NCBI GenBank assembly: GCA_038224615.1 | Contig: JBBRFH010000079.1 | Location: 1 to 12,885, forward strand | Length of the DNA stretch: 12,885 nucleotides | Reading direction: 5' to 3' | Source: JBBRFH01 sp038224615 | GTDB lineage: Bacteria > Planctomycetota > Phycisphaerae > Tepidisphaerales > Tepidisphaeraceae | Shown: one piece after another, positions 5,558 through 11,847 of the stretch | How positions within the stretch are numbered: the first letter of the stretch is position 1 | Layout of the letters: the number at the start of each line of letters is the position of its first letter | Program-made: the position numbers and the translations under genes | Notes under the pieces: generated by a model | Databases searched by the model: none | Told to the model about the DNA's origin: nothing | What the model saw: only the letters and a program-made list of their open reading frames with translations

Positions 5558-5586
5558 AAGTCTTCCCGGCGATCGTTCGACGAGCC

Positions 5587-5856
5587 TCACGCCTCATCGG
5601 TCGAGTCGGTGCGTTGAAAATCGCCTTTGAGGATAAGCCTGGCGATTTCTTTGCGGAGCGACTCGGGGTAGAGGCCGAGCACCACCCCCTGGACGACATC
5701 GGGCTGACTGGCGAGCCATTCGGCGACGCGCGTCATCAGCGAGAGTTGGGTGACGCCGAGTTGGTCAGTGACGGTGGTAAGTCGCTTCTTGGCAGCGAGC
5801 GTGAGTTGTACGCGATACACGGCCCGCCGTTTATTGAACCGTGAGCGCTTTGGCAT
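5587..5856 (-). CDS. Small ribbon-helix-helix-like putative DNA-binding protein
   Basis: The 89-aa product has a very basic N-terminus (MPKRSRFNKRRAVYR), a possible strand (YRVQLTL, 14-20), then two helices (AAKKRLTTVTDQLG and TQLSLMTRVAEWLASQP), an arrangement like the ribbon-helix-helix fold of CopG/MetJ-type regulators. The C-terminal part (VVQGVVLGLYPESLRKEIAR) is probably helical and unassigned. I do not recognise a named family. There is no clear ribosome-binding site before ATG 5856. It stands alone, between the inverted repeat and the MerR-type regulator gene, and could belong to the accessory island, for example as an orphan antitoxin-like regulator. The codon pattern and absence of stops support a gene, but its function is open. 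Confidence 0.5.
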   Translation of the reverse strand: MPKRSRFNKRRAVYRVQLTLAAKKRLTTVTDQLGVTQLSLMTRVAEWLASQPDVVQGVVLGLYPESLRKEIARLILKGDFQRTDSTDEA

Positions 5857-6021
5857 GGCGGCATCATACGGGCGATCGCGGAATCAACTATCGTGAAACA
5901 CGGGGCGTGCGGAGATGCCGCAAGTGCCGGCGGGCGAGAAGGTCTGGTGGATGAGGGATCGTCGGTGTCGCGACGCTCGTCGATGCGCACTCTGGAACGG
6001 GTTTGCAAAAGGACGTCTGGC

Positions 6022-6047
6022 GAATTGAGAATTGAGAATTTGAGAAC
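6022..6047. repeat. Short GAATTGA tandem tract
   Basis: Two GAATTGA units followed by GAATTTGA and GAAC, in the 241-bp gap between the ribbon-helix-helix-like gene and the 3' end of the regulator gene. It is a simple-sequence tract with no evident role. Confidence 0.5.
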
Positions 6048-6097
6048 TGCTTGCGGGTTCGTGGTTGACGCGCTGGCGAAACAGCGAACGGATACCG

Positions 6098-7018
6098 TTA
6101 CGAGAGATCGGCAACCGCCTTGGAGTCGACGGCGCCGGCGTCTCCGTTCAACGCCAAGGCACCTCGTGCGAACGCGGCCAGTTCGTTCATGGTCTGCATG
6201 AGGTGCAGATTTTTCGACGGCCGCAAGTCGAGGCTTGCCACGCCGGTGCCGCCGACCACGAAATGGGTGTTCATCGCGGTGAGTCGCTGCTCCAAGGCCT
6301 TGATTCGCGACCGAAGTTTGGCGCGGTTGGGCGTTGCCTTGATGGATAACCAGACCAGCCGCGCATGATGTTCCCCTGCCGCCACCGCCAGGAGTTCGAG
6401 CGGGAGGTCCGGGCCGAAGTTCAGATCGCGATAGCCTGCCTCAGCGACGATGATCCCCGCCATCATGCTGGGGAGGAGATACGGGTCGCCGTCGGGTGCC
6501 CCGCCGAGCGCGACGGGCGCTCCGTCGGCAGGCTCGCCCATCATCTGCCGCAGCGCGCTCAGGGAGTTGAGGCAAATGGTGGTCGCATGATGCTCGATCA
6601 GGATCGCGCGAGGATCGGTCAACCACAATTTGCCGATCTGCTGCATGGCGGGTTGGATCGCGCCGTCGCAGATCGAAGCAACGCTTTGGCCGTTCAAGAA
6701 CAGCCCGCTGATGCACCCCAGGGCGGCGGCAGAGTTGCCGGTGCGGAGGGCATCGTAGAGGTCGGCTGTCAGCGCATTGTCGCCGAGGGATTTGCCGGCG
6801 GCGCGATTCAATACCGTTGGCAGGCCCAGGAGTTCGGGCCGCAGCAGCGGCATGCCGGTTTCGCGGATGAATCGAATCGCGTCGGGCAACGCGATGCGGC
6901 GGTGTCCGCCCGCGGTTCGGGCGGTGGCGATCGTGCCGCTGTTGGTCCACCGACGCACCGAGCTCTCGCTGGTTCCGATGGCGGCGGCGAACTCTCGAGA
7001 TGTAAGGAGCAACGGCAT
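6098..7018 (-). CDS. MerR-family regulator with CarH/LitR-like cobalamin-binding region
   Basis: The 306-aa protein has a MerR-type winged helix at residues about 4-52 (LTSREFAAAIGTSESSVRRW, AGGHRRI, DAIRFI). A helical bundle (about 85-160) contains W132-x9-E142-H143 (WLTDPRAILIEHHA), the motif that caps adenosylcobalamin in CarH photoreceptors. A Rossmann-like cobalamin-binding domain (about 168-285) contains FGPDLPLELL and VVGGTGV. CarH and LitR repress carotenoid or light-response genes in the dark and release DNA when light breaks the Co-C bond. Here the loop that should carry ExHxxG reads D178-P-Y180-L-L-P183, so the lower-ligand His is replaced by Tyr. The protein may bind cobalamin differently, bind something else, or not need a ligand. 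It is transcribed away from the lipid operon starting at 7153, which it probably controls together with itself. No clear ribosome-binding site is seen before ATG 7018. Confidence 0.8.
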   Translation of the reverse strand: MPLLLTSREFAAAIGTSESSVRRWTNSGTIATARTAGGHRRIALPDAIRFIRETGMPLLRPELLGLPTVLNRAAGKSLGDNALTADLYDALRTGNSAAALGCISGLFLNGQSVASICDGAIQPAMQQIGKLWLTDPRAILIEHHATTICLNSLSALRQMMGEPADGAPVALGGAPDGDPYLLPSMMAGIIVAEAGYRDLNFGPDLPLELLAVAAGEHHARLVWLSIKATPNRAKLRSRIKALEQRLTAMNTHFVVGGTGVASLDLRPSKNLHLMQTMNELAAFARGALALNGDAGAVDSKAVADLS

Positions 7019-7057
7019 GAATTGGCTGATTTTACTGATGGGTTCCTGACCGCACGA

Positions 7058-7075
7058 TGAACGCAGATTCGTTCA
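7058..7075. promoter_or_regulatory. Palindrome TGAACG-N6-CGTTCA, candidate operator
   Basis: A perfect inverted repeat with 6-base arms and a 6-base spacer, TGAACG (7058-7063), CAGATT, CGTTCA (7070-7075), lies 40 bp before the regulator start in the divergent promoter region. Its symmetry suits a dimeric regulator. It does not resemble the TACA-containing half-sites known for some CarH proteins. Assignment to the MerR-type regulator is inferred from position. Confidence 0.45.
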
Positions 7076-7106
7076 GTCGCCACATAATAGGCACTTCATT
7101 TAAGAA

Positions 7107-7123
7107 TGGAAGGATGGATTCCA
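7107..7123. promoter_or_regulatory. Palindrome TGGAA-N7-TTCCA next to a -35 box, candidate operator
   Basis: A perfect inverted repeat, TGGAA (7107-7111), seven bases, TTCCA (7119-7123), ends one base before TTGACG, the likely -35 element of the operon. A repressor bound here could block polymerase. Confidence 0.35.
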
Positions 7124-7124
7124 C

Positions 7125-7152
7125 TTGACGTCTAAAATATCATTCCTACGAT
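7125..7152 (+). promoter_or_regulatory. Putative promoter of the lipid-modification operon
   Basis: TTGACG (7125-7130) matches five of six bases of the -35 consensus, and TACGAT (7147-7152), 16 bases further on, matches four of six of the -10 consensus. The -10 directly abuts ATG 7153, so a transcript from here would begin inside the annotated open frame, which argues for a downstream translation start. A small inverted repeat, ATATC (7137-7141) and GATAT (7150-7154), overlaps the -10. Confidence 0.4.
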
Positions 7153-8061
7153 ATGGCTGCTTTGCCTGGATTTTTGAATGGGCAATGGCATCGGGAGTCC
7201 ACGGTCGAACCGCCGGGAACCAAATCCGATAGCCCAGCCCTCTGTGTGTTAAACGCCGTTTGTCGCCCTGGTTTGTGGGCGTATGGAGCAAGTACGAGAA
7301 GTCTCAAAGACCAACGCATCTGGTTGACCGGCGCGAGCACGGGGATTGGACGTGCCGTTGCCCTCGAACTCGCGTCGCGCGGGGCGATCTGCGGGCTGAC
7401 TGCGCGCAACGAGGAATCTCTCCAGAAGCTGCGGCAGGAAATCGAAGCCCGCGGCGGGAACGCGCTGGTGCTCCCGGGTGATGTCACCGACGGGGATCGC
7501 ATGAAAGCTATCGCAAGCGAGTTCAGGGCGCAGTTGGGAGAGATCGACATACTCATCGCCAACGCCGGGACACACGTGTTCACCAAGCCCGAACAGTTTG
7601 ACGCGAAAGAATACCTTTCATTGATGGATCTGAACTTCGGCGGGATGGTTCGCTGCATCGAGGCGGTGCTGCCGGCAATGCTGAAGCGCGGCAGTGGCCA
7701 GGTGGTGGGCGTAGCGAGTCTGGCGGGCTATCGCGGCATGCCCCGCGCCGCAGCCTACGGCGCGAGCAAGGCGGCGATGATCAACTTCCTCGAAAGTATC
7801 CGATTCCATACCGCACGGCGCGGCGTGAAAGTAACCGTGGTGAATCCCGGGTTCGTGCGCACGCCGCTCACGGACAAGAACGACTTCCAAATGCCGTTCC
7901 TCATCGACGCCGATCGGGCCGCTCGAATCATCTGTTCCGGCATCGCGCGTGAGAAGGACGAGATTTCGTTTCCGATCCCGTTCAATTGGGCGATCAAGCT
8001 GCTGCGCATCCTGCCGTATCCGATCTATAAGGCCCTCATCTCGAATGCGGTGAAATTTTGA
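7153..8061 (+). CDS. Short-chain dehydrogenase/reductase (SDR)
   Basis: A classical SDR: TGASTGIG (59-66) binds the NAD(P) cofactor, D110-V111 and NAG (137-139) follow, and the catalytic residues are S189 and Y202-x3-K206 (YGASK), then NPGFVRTPL (231-239). The C-terminus (ISFPIPFNWAIKLLRILPYP) is hydrophobic, which fits a membrane-associated lipid substrate. It opens an operon of five genes that overlap or abut, and SDR genes are found in the same position in proteobacterial light-induced or singlet-oxygen lipid clusters. The substrate is unknown. The fold begins at about residue 51 (LKDQRIWLTG); the 50 residues before it lack family similarity and the predicted promoter abuts ATG 7153, so the real start may be further in, for example GTG 7246 or TTG 7273, neither with a strong ribosome-binding site. 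Confidence 0.85.
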   Translation: MAALPGFLNGQWHRESTVEPPGTKSDSPALCVLNAVCRPGLWAYGASTRSLKDQRIWLTGASTGIGRAVALELASRGAICGLTARNEESLQKLRQEIEARGGNALVLPGDVTDGDRMKAIASEFRAQLGEIDILIANAGTHVFTKPEQFDAKEYLSLMDLNFGGMVRCIEAVLPAMLKRGSGQVVGVASLAGYRGMPRAAAYGASKAAMINFLESIRFHTARRGVKVTVVNPGFVRTPLTDKNDFQMPFLIDADRAARIICSGIAREKDEISFPIPFNWAIKLLRILPYPIYKALISNAVKF

Positions 8062-9326
8062 GCCAGCGACTTCACATCGCAGTGGTAGGCGGAGGCGTCG
8101 CGGGAATTACCGCGGCGTGGATGCTGAGCAAGGTTCATGACGTCACGCTCATCGAGCGTAACGATTACATCGGCGGACACACCAATACCATCGCGGTGCA
8201 GGAATGGGGCCCGCAGACGATACCGGTGGATACCGGTTTCATTGTCTGCAACCCCCGCACGTATCCGCAGTTTTACAAGCTGCTGGCCGAATGGGGCGTG
8301 GCACTGCGCGACAGCGATATGTCGTTTGGCTACTACTGCGAGTCGTCGGGCCTCGGCTATATCGGGCCATCGCTCCGCGAATTCTGCCAGCAATACCAGA
8401 ACTTCCTGAAGCCGGCATTTGTGCGAATGATCTTCGAGCAGAGACGATTTAATCGGCGCGTGCTGGCTGATCTGGATCGGAACGACCTGAACGAACTACC
8501 GCTGGCGTCGTACCTGCAGGAAGTCGGTGCGTCGCCGTACTTCCTGAAGCACTATTTGCTCCCGATGGCGGCGGCGGTGTGGTCAAGTCCCGATGCGGGG
8601 ATGCTGCAGTTCCCCGCGGCCACTTTTCTCCGCTTTTCCTACAACCACGGCCTGCTCGATCCGCGCCGCGCGCTCAAATGGCAGACGGTGGTCGGCGGAA
8701 GCCAAACGTATGTGCGCGCGTTTCGATCACGCTTTAACGGTGAAGTGATCAGCGGCGCGCCGGTGCGGGCGGTGCAGCGCTCGGCGGACGGCGTGACGGT
8801 GCATTTTCAGCATGGTGAGGCGAGGACATTCGATTATGTGGTAATGGCTGCGCATGCCGATGAGTCGCTCGCGCTGCTGGCCGATGCGAGCGATCACGAG
8901 CGACGGCTGCTTTCAGCGTGGACATACCATCGCAATCCCACCGTGCTGCACACCGACGCCAGCCTAGTGCCTCCTAATCGGCAGTTGTGGGCGTCGTGGA
9001 ACTACTACCGCCGAGCCGCGCAGTCCGCCAACGCGCCGGTACCCATCACTTACTACATGAACCGACTGCAGGGCTTGAAGTGCGAGCGGGACTATTTCGT
9101 GTCGCTCAATTCGGGTGACATGGTTGATCCGTCCAAAGTGATTTACTCGACGGTGTACACGCACCCGGCATATACATCGCAATCCATCGCCGCCCAGCGC
9201 GAACTTAAACAGCTCAACGGCACGAACCGAACGTATTTCTGCGGCAGCTATATGGGCTACGGCTTCCATGAAGACGCGGTCGCGTCCGCCGCCGCGATCG
9301 CGGGAAAATGGGAGGTGACGCTGTGA
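8058..9326 (+). CDS. FAD/NAD(P)-binding amine-oxidase-like flavoprotein
   Basis: The 422-aa product has an N-terminal dinucleotide-binding motif (IAVVGGGVAGITAAWML, 7-23), followed by IERNDYIGGHTNT, typical of amine oxidase/phytoene-desaturase-like FAD enzymes, and a C-terminal FAD motif YFCGSYMGYGFHEDAVASAA. It belongs to the flavoprotein group (COG2907-like) regularly linked to DUF1365 and cyclopropane-fatty-acid-synthase-like genes. Members of such clusters act on acyl chains of membrane lipids; this one probably oxidises or desaturates a chain handled by the neighbouring methyltransferase. The start is TTG 8058, whose last two bases open the TGA of the dehydrogenase gene, so translation is coupled. 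This start places the GxGxxG motif at the usual distance from the N-terminus, and the length is normal for the family. Confidence 0.85.
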   Translation: MSQRLHIAVVGGGVAGITAAWMLSKVHDVTLIERNDYIGGHTNTIAVQEWGPQTIPVDTGFIVCNPRTYPQFYKLLAEWGVALRDSDMSFGYYCESSGLGYIGPSLREFCQQYQNFLKPAFVRMIFEQRRFNRRVLADLDRNDLNELPLASYLQEVGASPYFLKHYLLPMAAAVWSSPDAGMLQFPAATFLRFSYNHGLLDPRRALKWQTVVGGSQTYVRAFRSRFNGEVISGAPVRAVQRSADGVTVHFQHGEARTFDYVVMAAHADESLALLADASDHERRLLSAWTYHRNPTVLHTDASLVPPNRQLWASWNYYRRAAQSANAPVPITYYMNRLQGLKCERDYFVSLNSGDMVDPSKVIYSTVYTHPAYTSQSIAAQRELKQLNGTNRTYFCGSYMGYGFHEDAVASAAAIAGKWEVTL

Positions 9327-10210
9327 ATTCGCTTATCCTGGATGGTCAGACCCGTCACTGCCGGTATCAGCCGCGGCGGCATTCGTTTGAGTACCGACTG
9401 ATGTGGCTGTGCATCGACATCGACGAGCTTCCGCTATTGGACCGCGAGGTGAAGTGCTTCGGCCACAACCGACGCGCGCCGGTTTCAATCCGCGACGCCG
9501 ACTACTGCGGCAACGGCGTGGGAAGCATTCGCGAGAAGATCGCCACCCTGCTGACCCGTAGCGGCGTGGCCGAGTCGATCGGACGGATCGAGTTAATCAC
9601 CTTGCCGAGAGTTTTCGGATACGCATTTAATCCGGTGAGCTTTTTCCGCTGCTACGACCCTGATGGTGTTCTGGTGACGCTCGTTTCGGAAGTACACAAT
9701 ACCTTTGGCGAGGCGCATCACTATGTGCTTCGGCCGGTGAATCCCGTGACGAGGCCGGGCGAGTCGATTCGCTTCAGCGCGCCGAAAACGTTCTTCGTGT
9801 CGCCATTTCTACAAGTCAACGGCGAGTACGAAATAGTCCTGACGGAGCGTGGCGACTTTGTTTCCCTGGCGATCAGCCTCCGGCAGGAGCAGCAGCTGGT
9901 TCTGTACGCCGAGATGTCCGGCCGCGGCACGCCGCTGACCACGCGCAGCCTGTCGGCGTCGGCGATTCGCCTGCCGTGGCTCGTCGCCACCGTGATGCTT
10001 CGCATCACCTGGCAGGCATTTCGCCTCTACCTGCAGAAACATATCCCTGTTTTCGCCAAGCCCCCGCCGACGAACGCCGCGACGTTTCGCGCCGGTGGTG
10101 CAAGCGTCTGGCACCGCATCCGTGATTACCTGGTTCGCCTGGCCTCTGATCGGTCGGACGAATCGCAACTCACCGCACCCGGTCTCGCCAAGCAAAAGGA
10201 GGCACGCTGA
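9323..10210 (+). CDS. DUF1365 family protein
   Basis: A 295-aa member of DUF1365, recognised from RHCRYQPRRHSFEYRLMWLC, the core RVFGYAFNPVSFFRCYDPDG, EVHNTFGEAHHYVL, and KTFFVSPFLQVNGEY. The family accompanies the flavoprotein and CFA-like methyltransferase in lipid-modification operons; its biochemical role is not established. I choose GTG 9323 because a perfect GGAGGT (9311-9316) sits 6 bases before it and it overlaps the flavoprotein stop as GTGA. An ATG at 9308 opens a frame five residues longer, but it would lie upstream of that ribosome-binding site. The C-terminal 60 residues after IPVFAKPPP are a less conserved, hydrophilic extension. Confidence 0.85.
   Translation: MNSLILDGQTRHCRYQPRRHSFEYRLMWLCIDIDELPLLDREVKCFGHNRRAPVSIRDADYCGNGVGSIREKIATLLTRSGVAESIGRIELITLPRVFGYAFNPVSFFRCYDPDGVLVTLVSEVHNTFGEAHHYVLRPVNPVTRPGESIRFSAPKTFFVSPFLQVNGEYEIVLTERGDFVSLAISLRQEQQLVLYAEMSGRGTPLTTRSLSASAIRLPWLVATVMLRITWQAFRLYLQKHIPVFAKPPPTNAATFRAGGASVWHRIRDYLVRLASDRSDESQLTAPGLAKQKEAR
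10197..10202 (+). promoter_or_regulatory. Strong ribosome-binding site AGGAGG of the CFA-like gene
   Basis: AGGAGG lies inside the end of the DUF1365 gene, 7 bases before ATG 10210. It fixes the start of the methyltransferase and shows that Shine-Dalgarno initiation is used in this operon, unlike several other genes in the window. Confidence 0.7.
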
Positions 10211-11346
10211 TGTCCAGCGACACTTTCTCATTCAATGGTTCCGTCACAGGTCGTGCTGGCTCCTTGACGCCGGCAATTGAATCGCCGTGGGGCATTCAGA
10301 CCCGCGATGCGGCCGTCATCCGCCGCATCGAACGAGAGGGCATTCTGGGTCTCGGCGAAACTTACATCAACGGCGGCTGGACGATAAATCGGCTCGACGA
10401 GCTGATGTACAAAGTCTTCACCACTCCGCAACCACGGCTTTCAACGTTTGTGTGGGCGAAGTGGATCGCATCGGTAGTCGACCAGCGACTGTTCAACCGC
10501 AACAAGGGCAGCCGGGCGTTTAACATCGCTTACCAGCACTACGACCTTGGCAACGAGTTGTTTCGCGTCATGCTCGACCCGAGAATGACCTACACCAGCG
10601 GCTACTGGGCGAACGCATCGACGCTGGCCGAGGCGCAGACGGCGAAGCTCGAGCTGCTCTGCCGCAAGCTGCAGCTTCGACCCGGCATGACAGTGCTGGA
10701 CATCGGTTGCGGCTGGGGCAACTTCGCGAAGTACGCCGCCGAGCATCACGGCGTGCGTGTGACCGGCGTTACTGTCTCCAAGGAGCAAGCCGAGGAAGCC
10801 CGGCGTCGCTGTCAGGGGCTGCCGGTCGAGATCCGTATACAGGATTACCGCGCGGTGACCGAGACGTTCGACCGCGTGGTGTCGATCGAGATGATCGAAG
10901 CCGTAGGCCGAAAAAACATCGCCGCGTTTTACCGCGTGGTCGATCGTTGCCTCAAGGACGACGGCCTGTTCGCGCTGCAGGCAATCACCGGCGACACCTG
11001 TTCGCGGACTTCCGATCGCCGCCTCGATCAGTACATCCTGTGGATCCTGAAATACATTTTCCCCGACGGCTACCTGCCGCGGCAGTCGGAACTCTCCGCA
11101 TGCAAAGGCACGTCGCTTCGAATCGAAAATTGGGAAAGCTTCGGCCACGACTACGACCGCACGCTGCTGGCCTGGGCGCAGAACTTCGAGAGCGGGTGGG
11201 ATTCCCTGAAGGATCAGTACGGCGAGACGTTCCGTCGTCGCTGGGAGTTTTATCTATATGGCTGCGCAGCGGCGTTCCGGGCAAACCTCATCCGCGTCTG
11301 CCAGATCGTTTACTCCAAACGCGGCCACGCCGCGAAGGACTCCTGA
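10210..11346 (+). CDS. Cyclopropane-fatty-acyl-phospholipid synthase-like SAM methyltransferase
   Basis: The 378-aa protein aligns along its length with E. coli Cfa: QHYDLGNELFRVMLDPRMTY (109-128), the SAM-binding loop VLDIGCGWGNFAKY (162-175), VSIEMIEAVG (224-233), KYIFPDGYLP (281-290) and FGHDYDRTLLAW (311-322). Cfa enzymes add a SAM-derived methylene to the double bond of acyl chains in membrane phospholipids. Of the E. coli active-site residues, E239 (here E230) and Y317 (Y315) are kept, but C139 is S130 and H266 is Q257, and the His after E239 is Ala. These changes are usual in the Cfa-like group that sits beside flavoprotein and DUF1365 genes, so the product may be a methylated, methylene or furan-type chain rather than a cyclopropane. 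The start overlaps the DUF1365 stop as TGATG. Confidence 0.88.
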   Translation: MSSDTFSFNGSVTGRAGSLTPAIESPWGIQTRDAAVIRRIEREGILGLGETYINGGWTINRLDELMYKVFTTPQPRLSTFVWAKWIASVVDQRLFNRNKGSRAFNIAYQHYDLGNELFRVMLDPRMTYTSGYWANASTLAEAQTAKLELLCRKLQLRPGMTVLDIGCGWGNFAKYAAEHHGVRVTGVTVSKEQAEEARRRCQGLPVEIRIQDYRAVTETFDRVVSIEMIEAVGRKNIAAFYRVVDRCLKDDGLFALQAITGDTCSRTSDRRLDQYILWILKYIFPDGYLPRQSELSACKGTSLRIENWESFGHDYDRTLLAWAQNFESGWDSLKDQYGETFRRRWEFYLYGCAAAFRANLIRVCQIVYSKRGHAAKDS

Positions 11347-11690
11347 TGAACACATTGAAGATTTTGCTGTTGCTGGGCTTCGTCTGGATGGCCGCCGCCA
11401 TCACCTACGGGTTTGTGGTCGGCGACTTCCTCGGGGAAGCTAAAATACTGTTTCCGTATCCGTGGTTTCAGATTTCGATGGCTGACCTCTACACCGGGTT
11501 GGCGCTGTTCAGCGGTTGGATCATTTTCCGCGAGCGATCGTGGGCAGTGGCGGCCGTGTGGATCGCGCTCCTGATTTTGCTGGGCAACCTGGCGACGTGT
11601 GCCTACGCGTTCATGGTGGCGGTGCAGTCGAGGGGTGATTGGCGCCTGTTCTGGCTAGGCAAGAACGCTCCGATTCAAAGCGACCGCTGA
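11346..11690 (+). CDS. Small membrane protein, DUF1475-like
   Basis: The 114-aa protein starts at ATG 11346, overlapping the methyltransferase stop as TGATG, with AAGGA upstream. It has three hydrophobic segments: about 5-28, 46-61 and 67-94. The pattern PWFQISMADLYTGLALFSGW, then IIFRERSWAVAAVWIALLIL, then LGNLATCAYAF resembles small DUF1475-type proteins, a match made from memory of the family pattern. As the last gene of the operon it is probably an inner-membrane partner of the lipid-modifying enzymes. No catalytic residues can be pointed to. Confidence 0.7.
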   Translation: MNTLKILLLLGFVWMAAAITYGFVVGDFLGEAKILFPYPWFQISMADLYTGLALFSGWIIFRERSWAVAAVWIALLILLGNLATCAYAFMVAVQSRGDWRLFWLGKNAPIQSDR

Positions 11691-11786
11691 CAGTCGGCAA
11701 CGGATCTTTCAATTGGTGTTCAGTCAACCCGAGTGATCAGGCAACAAGCCCTTCGGCGAGTCGTGATAGAGTCAATCACTCAGATT

Positions 11787-11830
11787 TGCATCGCCGGGAA
11801 GCGGACGTGACGCGCTGTCCCGGCGATGCA
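11787..11830. terminator. Hairpin between convergent genes, possible bidirectional terminator
   Basis: TGCATCGCCGGGA (11787-11799) and TCCCGGCGATGCA (11818-11830) are perfect 13-base inverted copies around an 18-base loop. The hairpin lies between the end of the lipid operon and the end of the opposite gene. Neither side has a T-run, so it would be an imperfect intrinsic terminator or a transcript-end stabiliser. Confidence 0.5.
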
Positions 11831-11847
11831 GACTCCGATCGCTAGCG

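Noticed and set aside
6365..7060. 231-aa + strand frame opposite the regulator
   Set aside because: It is antisense to the MerR/B12 gene, which has clear domain motifs; the plus frame has none.
7019..7152. Cobalamin riboswitch or TACA-type CarH operator in the divergent region
   Set aside because: No B12-box-like sequence and no TACA/TGTA half-sites are present in this short region.
10707..11690. 327-aa + strand frame across the methyltransferase and the membrane gene
   Set aside because: The upstream two thirds are an out-of-frame, Arg-rich shadow of the methyltransferase. Only 11346-11690 is a real gene in that frame.
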